Assembly: GCA_002710885.1 (NCBI GenBank)
Contig: PAIW01000018.1
Coordinates: forward strand, 1 to 8,628
Source: Chloroflexota bacterium
GTDB taxonomy: Bacteria > Chloroflexota > Dehalococcoidia > SAR202 > UBA11138
DNA: 8,628 nucleotides
Direction: 5' to 3'
The notes below the pieces were generated by a model, which saw only the letters and a list, made by a program, of their open reading frames with translations, was not told the DNA's origin and searched no databases. Shown here piece after piece: positions 5,320 to 8,628 of the stretch. Every line of letters begins with the position of its first letter. The first letter of the stretch is position 1. Made by a program: the position numbers and the translations under genes.

Positions 5320-6582
5320 ATGAAACGCATTGTCGTCTTCGGGTTGGTTCTCAATACAGCGCTCGCTGCTGGGGTGTCCCCGGCAGCCGAGCCGGCGAAG
5401 AGAAAACTTGCGTGGAACACCCGGACGTTGTTCAAGACCCCGAAAGCGTACCCAACCACCGAGAGTCCCGCGCCGGGAATGCGCGCATTGTTCTACGAGG
5501 GCGCCAATTACAAGGGGCGCCCAACTCGCGTTTTCGCCTATTACGCGACTCCTGAAGGAAAACCTCCCAAAGGCGGGTGGCCCGCTGTGGTGTGCGCGCA
5601 CGGCGGAGGGGGAACTGCATATCCCGATTGGGTGCGAAAGTGGAACAGTAATGGATACGCGGCCATCTCGATGGACCTCGAAGGTCACCTGCCGGGAGGA
5701 AAATCACATGGGCTCAAGGGTAACCTGCCGGTGAATCGCGGCCACAAGGGCTCCGGCCCGGCTCGCATCGACTGGTTCGGCGACAGAAGTCTGCCTGATC
5801 GCGAGCAGTGGTTCTATCACGCGGTGGCCGATGTCGTACGTGCCAACTCCCTGCTGCGTTCATTCCCTGAGATCAACCGCGCGAAGATCGGGCTGACGGG
5901 AATTTCCTGGGGCGGGACCATTGTCAGCACTGTGGCCGGCGTCGACAGCCGATTCGTTTTTGTCATTCCCGTCTATGGCGCGGGCTTCATCCATGAGAGC
6001 GACAACCAAGGGCTCTCGCAGTGGTTCCCGCCAAAGAATATGACCGCCTCCCAATTCAGTGACTACCGAAGGAAATGGGATCCCTCGGCGCATTTGCACT
6101 ACGCGAAAATGCCGATGCTGTTTGTGACCTCGGTGGCTGATCCGGTTTTCCAGATTAATATCTTTGCGAAATCTTCACAGGCAGCCGGTGGCCAGAGCAC
6201 CTTATGCATGCGTCCATGGATGATCCACGCGCACGGCAACGGCTGGGAAGATGCGCCTGAAATCTATAACTTCGCCGACAGCATCGTGAAAAACGGACCG
6301 CCCCTGCCGAAATTAGGCCGTCCGAAAGTCAACTCCGCGACGGGCCTGCTGCATACGAGCTACACGGGTGAATTCTCCGAGGCCTGGGTTTACTTGACGA
6401 CCTCCGGCGGTCTCTGGAAGGGACGTAAATGGCACTTCATTGAATGCTCCCGGGGCAAGAAGGAGCTGGTCTCCAAGAAGCCCCTTCCGCGGGGAACAAC
6501 GGCATACATGGTCTACGTATTCAAGCAGACAGGGGGCTGGCGCAATAACCATGCCGCATCCGAGCTCGTTGAGCTGAAGTAA
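5320..6582 (+). CDS. Secreted alpha/beta-hydrolase, acetylxylan-esterase/dienelactone-hydrolase type
   Basis: I start at the ATG at 5320 (MKRIVVFG), 8 nt after GGGGAAGG; the in-frame TTG at 5302 overlaps that site and is less likely. This gives 420 residues. Residues 1-24 look like a signal peptide with possible cleavage near SPAA-EP. The alpha/beta-hydrolase core spans about 45-330. AHGGGG (93-98) forms the oxyanion region, GISWGG (194-199) is the nucleophile elbow with Ser196, and VADPVF places the acid at about Asp274. MIHAHGNGW gives the catalytic His as H303 or H305. Residues about 335-420 form a beta-rich C-terminal domain (LHTSYTGEFSEAWVYLTT, GRKWHFIECS, LPRGTTAYMVYVFKQ), as seen on some secreted PVC-group esterases. 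Likely reaction: hydrolysis of acyl or other esters on carbohydrates; the substrate is not shown. It converges on the DUF2071 gene with 15 bp between the stops. Confidence 0.85.
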   Translation: MKRIVVFGLVLNTALAAGVSPAAEPAKRKLAWNTRTLFKTPKAYPTTESPAPGMRALFYEGANYKGRPTRVFAYYATPEGKPPKGGWPAVVCAHGGGGTAYPDWVRKWNSNGYAAISMDLEGHLPGGKSHGLKGNLPVNRGHKGSGPARIDWFGDRSLPDREQWFYHAVADVVRANSLLRSFPEINRAKIGLTGISWGGTIVSTVAGVDSRFVFVIPVYGAGFIHESDNQGLSQWFPPKNMTASQFSDYRRKWDPSAHLHYAKMPMLFVTSVADPVFQINIFAKSSQAAGGQSTLCMRPWMIHAHGNGWEDAPEIYNFADSIVKNGPPLPKLGRPKVNSATGLLHTSYTGEFSEAWVYLTTSGGLWKGRKWHFIECSRGKKELVSKKPLPRGTTAYMVYVFKQTGGWRNNHAASELVELK

Positions 6583-6587
6583 GGGAC

Positions 6588-6603
6588 CACTGGCGATTCA
6601 GTG
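6588..6603. repeat. Short inverted repeat between convergent genes
   Basis: CACTG-GCGATT-CAGTG is a 5-bp perfect stem spanning the 15-bp gap and the stop codon of the DUF2071 gene. It is too weak and lacks a T-run, so any termination role is doubtful. Confidence 0.3.
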
Positions 6604-7410
6604 TTGACTGACGCCAGGCCGCCGTGGCGGCAGATGAATTTCGAACAGTGTTTCGGGACACATCAGAACGGAGTGTGGTCTTGTCATTTCATCACGGCTC
6701 AGGATCTCCAATCGTTCGTACAGGCTGAAGTGCAGGCGGGCCGCATGAGCCGTTGTCAGCGCGATTTCATCATGCCAGACGGAATACGTTCCGAGTGACC
6801 CGTTCAGGCGATAGAAAAAACCCTCGATCGGGTGCGTCAGGATAAGCTTCTGCTGTTCGATAGAATCGAATCCCTCGAGCAGCGGCATCGGTTCTCCGGT
6901 ATCTTCCAGTTCGATATCGCAGCTACACCAGTCTGACTTGACATCGAAACGATATCGCCGGTATCGGCTGATATCCGAGTCGTACTGACAATCGATGTCA
7001 TAGGTCGCGTAATGCCAGGGGATGCGCCACAACGAACGAGCGAGGTGCACAAGCCGGGAGCCAAGAGTCGTCCCAAAAAACCAGACCGCGTGTTCGCGGG
7101 TCGACCGCTCGATCACATAGACACGGTGATTCGTCTGTCCGAAGCTGAACTTTGCAAACGGAGCCAGGCGGGCGTAGTGAAAATCGTCGTCCAGGAACGG
7201 AACGACACTGAGAAGCCCACACGTCTGATTGCCGATTTCGAACGGGACAATCTCGAAACGCTCTTCTGGAATGTGAGGCCGCAACCGGTCAATCGGAACG
7301 GCGTAATTGATCAGCGCGAAGTGCCGCAATTTCGTCCGAACGTCCATCCACCCGAACTGTCGGTCGACGATGCGGCGCTCCAAAACGTCCGAAAAGCCGG
7401 TTGTCGTCAT
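6598..7410 (-). CDS. DUF2071 (YqjF-like) protein
   Basis: A 270-residue protein. The ATG at 7410 follows AGGAGG (7419-7424) with an 8-nt spacer, a strong start. DUF2071 features in order: WMDVRTKLRHFALINYAVPIDRLRPHIP (21-48), a strand pair GLLSVVPFLDDDF, FGQTNHRVYV (90-99, the usual N-x-R-x-YV block), HAVWFFGTTLGSRLVHLARSLWRIPWHYA (107-135), a central beta region with several Arg/Tyr residues, and ILTHPIEGFFYR (190-201). Its size fits the family. DUF2071 is placed in the acetoacetate-decarboxylase-like superfamily, but its biochemical role is unsettled, so no reaction is assigned. No signal peptide or membrane segment is seen, so it is probably cytoplasmic. The last 12 residues (PPRRPGVSQH) are disordered-looking. 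A promoter-like signal lies just upstream. Confidence 0.85.
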   Translation of the reverse strand: MTTTGFSDVLERRIVDRQFGWMDVRTKLRHFALINYAVPIDRLRPHIPEERFEIVPFEIGNQTCGLLSVVPFLDDDFHYARLAPFAKFSFGQTNHRVYVIERSTREHAVWFFGTTLGSRLVHLARSLWRIPWHYATYDIDCQYDSDISRYRRYRFDVKSDWCSCDIELEDTGEPMPLLEGFDSIEQQKLILTHPIEGFFYRLNGSLGTYSVWHDEIALTTAHAARLHFSLYERLEILSRDEMTRPHSVLMCPETLFEIHLPPRRPGVSQH

Positions 7411-7510
7411 CGCCCTATCCTCCTGTTAAACACCGCAACAACCCTAAGCGATGCCCCGGGCGATAAGCAACCGAGAGCCTCCCCTCTCCTGGCCTACGTC
7501 CCCCCGTGAC
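7411..7510. promoter_or_regulatory. Intergenic region upstream of the DUF2071 gene
   Basis: A 100-bp gap between two minus-strand genes. It holds the AGGAGG site and the promoter candidate (7441-7470). The remainder (7478-7506) is C-rich, with CCTCCCCTCTCC and a run of six Cs. No gene was seen. Confidence 0.5.
7441..7470 (-). promoter_or_regulatory. Candidate promoter for the DUF2071 gene (shared signal copy D)
   Basis: Read on the minus strand: TTGCTT (7470-7465), an 18-nt spacer and TAGGGT (7446-7441), preceded by ATCGCT. Transcription would start near 7434, giving a leader of about 24 nt that contains AGGAGG. This is the best placed of the three related signals. Confidence 0.5.
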
Positions 7511-7526
7511 CTACCGAAAGCGGTAG
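7511..7526 (-). repeat. Hairpin overlapping a stop codon
   Basis: CTACCG-AAAG-CGGTAG is a perfect 6-bp stem with a 4-nt loop. Its last bases on the minus strand are the TAG stop of the glycerophosphotransferase-family gene. It is followed by GTCACGGGGGG, not by a T-run, so it is not a typical intrinsic terminator. Part of the repeat is forced by the codons for YYRFR. Confidence 0.4.
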
Positions 7527-8530
7527 TAGCCCAGGAGTTTCCTGAGCTGGAAACGCCGCCAGAGGTTGAGAGGTTTTGGCTTCAGCGGCGGCAGCTCTCC
7601 GGCCAGCAAGCGGTCGGTCGCCTCGAGAACACGTTCGGAGGCGCGGCCGTCGGTGTTCGGATGCATCTCGGCCACCAGGTCCCTGGCCGCCTGGATGAGG
7701 GTTTTCGGACGGCCCAACGCCGCAGCGATGGCGCCCTCGAGGTCCTCCGGTTCGCTGATATCAAGAAGATGGGCGCCCGGCCAGGCTGTGCGAAAAGTTA
7801 CCACGGGTACATCGGCGAGAACCGCCTCGTAGATTACCGAGGAGGTATCCGACACGACCACATCCGCCTGGTGAAGGAGCGGGACCAGGTCGTGTTCTTC
7901 GCTGACATGCAGGTGTTCACCCTGTATCGCCAGGTACTGCGCCTCCCACTCGGGGCTCATTTTCGAATGAAACTTGACCGTCCAGTCCCAGGCTCCGGAT
8001 TGCGACAGTCCGTCAATCGTGTCGCAAAGTGTCGGAGCGCTCCCCAGACTGGGGGAAAAAGTCGGTGCGTACAATACGCGCGGACGGACAGCGGACACCT
8101 CATCAGCCGGCCGGCGGAACAGTGGATCATTCTTCGGCCAGCCCGTCTCGATAACATGAAAATGCCCGTGCTCGCTGGCCAGTTCCTCGAAAGGTTCCGT
8201 CGTCGAGGGGCCATGCGTGCAGTAGAGATCAAAAAATCCCCGAATCCTGAAATGCCCCTTCTTCCCGACTCCGCAGGCATGAAAGACCTGGACCTTCACC
8301 CCCGGGAAAAAATCAGGGGCCCAATTACCTGGAACAAAGATGGCCTCCGGCGAGTATTCCTTCACCTCCGCGACGGTAGAGAGAACCTTCTCTCCGGGAT
8401 CGAGGGCAGATGGATCGACGCGCTCCACGAACCAGCAGGCCTCATCTCTACGGGCGCGAATCGCCTCCTGGAGAGGTCTCAGGATCGCGATCGAATAGGG
8501 CAGCGAAATGTAAAAAAGGAATCGTCGCAA
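7511..8530 (-). CDS. CDP-glycerol glycerophosphotransferase-family protein
   Basis: A 339-residue protein with a TTG start at 8530. GGAAG lies about 9 nt upstream and an in-frame TAA at 8548-8546 rules out an upstream ATG. The fold looks like GT-B, as in TagB/TagF-type enzymes that move glycerol-phosphate from CDP-glycerol onto a polymer or lipid-linked sugar. Supporting motifs: VFHACGVGKKGHF (82-94, in place of the usual HGTP/K block), HVIETGWPKND (125-135), RVLYAPTFSPSLG (151-163), WTVKFHSK (183-190), HDLVPLLHQADVVVSDTSSVIYEAVL (213-238) and HPNTDGRASERVLEA (290-304). No membrane segment is evident; the C-terminus is strongly basic (WRRFQLRKLLGYYRFR) and could contact membrane lipids. In a bacterium without teichoic acids such proteins are usually linked to capsule, LPS or glycolipid decoration, so donor and acceptor are uncertain. 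No glycan-synthesis neighbour is visible. Confidence 0.8.
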   Translation of the reverse strand: MRRFLFYISLPYSIAILRPLQEAIRARRDEACWFVERVDPSALDPGEKVLSTVAEVKEYSPEAIFVPGNWAPDFFPGVKVQVFHACGVGKKGHFRIRGFFDLYCTHGPSTTEPFEELASEHGHFHVIETGWPKNDPLFRRPADEVSAVRPRVLYAPTFSPSLGSAPTLCDTIDGLSQSGAWDWTVKFHSKMSPEWEAQYLAIQGEHLHVSEEHDLVPLLHQADVVVSDTSSVIYEAVLADVPVVTFRTAWPGAHLLDISEPEDLEGAIAAALGRPKTLIQAARDLVAEMHPNTDGRASERVLEATDRLLAGELPPLKPKPLNLWRRFQLRKLLGYYRFR

Positions 8531-8548
8531 GTTTATCTTCTTCCGTTA

Positions 8549-8628
8549 AAAAGAGCAGGCCTCTCAGGCGGACCGATGAAGGAACAATCAGATCTGGTCC
8601 ATCAACTCTCCTGGAGAAACTCCCTCAT
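8549..8628. other. Right-edge stretch, possibly containing the end of another minus-strand gene
   Basis: Two minus-strand frames enter from the edge and stop early: one ends EGVSPGELMDQI followed by TGA at 8590-8588, the other ends MREFLQES followed by TGA at 8604-8602. Either could be the C-terminus of an upstream neighbour of the glycerophosphotransferase-family gene. The fragment is too short to decide or identify. Confidence 0.2.

Noticed and set aside
5278..5688. Minus-strand frames covering the start of the esterase gene
   Set aside because: They overlap antisense the signal peptide and hydrolase core of a clear gene and show no family motif.
6588..6603. Intrinsic terminator between the esterase and DUF2071 genes
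   Set aside because: Only a 5-bp stem and no T-run on either strand; kept only as a weak inverted repeat.
7012..7509. Plus-strand open frame of 165 codons opposite the DUF2071 gene
   Set aside because: No recognisable motif and antisense to a well supported gene; it looks like a shadow of the DUF2071 codons.

Overview
The window looks like a chromosomal stretch of a GC-rich bacterium, most likely from the Planctomycetota or a neighbouring lineage. The best indicator is the Tat-exported protein at 2763-4343. Its N-terminus (RREFLADVGRGML) and C-terminal block (HAEKYYHTVEEEF...RVTASEYG) resemble, from memory, an uncharacterised family in planctomycete genomes. The assignment is an inference; no rRNA, tRNA, CRISPR array or transposase gene was seen.

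Layout: (1) 1-1961, minus strand: the first 653 residues of a large secreted protein that runs off the left edge. It has a signal peptide, a fucolectin/F5-8 type C-like lectin domain, a ten-proline linker and two tandem copies of a ~232-residue module. Shorter ORFs called in this stretch lie in another frame; the real frame is open throughout and has no stop inside the window. (2) 2156-2725, plus: a small exported NTF2/SnoaL-like protein whose signal region contains a 17-bp hairpin. (3) 2763-4343, minus: the Tat-exported His-rich protein of unknown function. (4) 4550-5098, minus: a second, membrane-anchored NTF2-like protein. (5) 5320-6582, plus: a secreted alpha/beta-hydrolase esterase of the acetylxylan-esterase/dienelactone-hydrolase type. 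(6) 6598-7410, minus: a DUF2071 protein. (7) 7511-8530, minus: a CDP-glycerol glycerophosphotransferase-family enzyme with a TTG start. (8) Possibly the last dozen codons of another minus-strand gene at the right edge.

Most genes appear to be separate transcription units. Strands alternate, and most start-side gaps are about 100-220 bp. Three upstream gaps carry nearly the same promoter-like signal: TTGCnn, a 17-18 nt spacer, then TAGGGT or TAGGCT, with TCGCWTAG overlapping the -10. All four copies of TCGCWTAG that I found in the window are intergenic. Five of the seven main products look exported or membrane-anchored. The lectin-module protein and the esterase would fit glycan binding and deacylation outside the cytoplasm, but nothing shows that they form one pathway. 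I do not see a clear defence, biosynthetic or mobile system. The most interesting material is the repeat lectin protein, the shared intergenic signal, the hairpin in the signal-peptide coding region, and the conserved Tat protein of unknown function.
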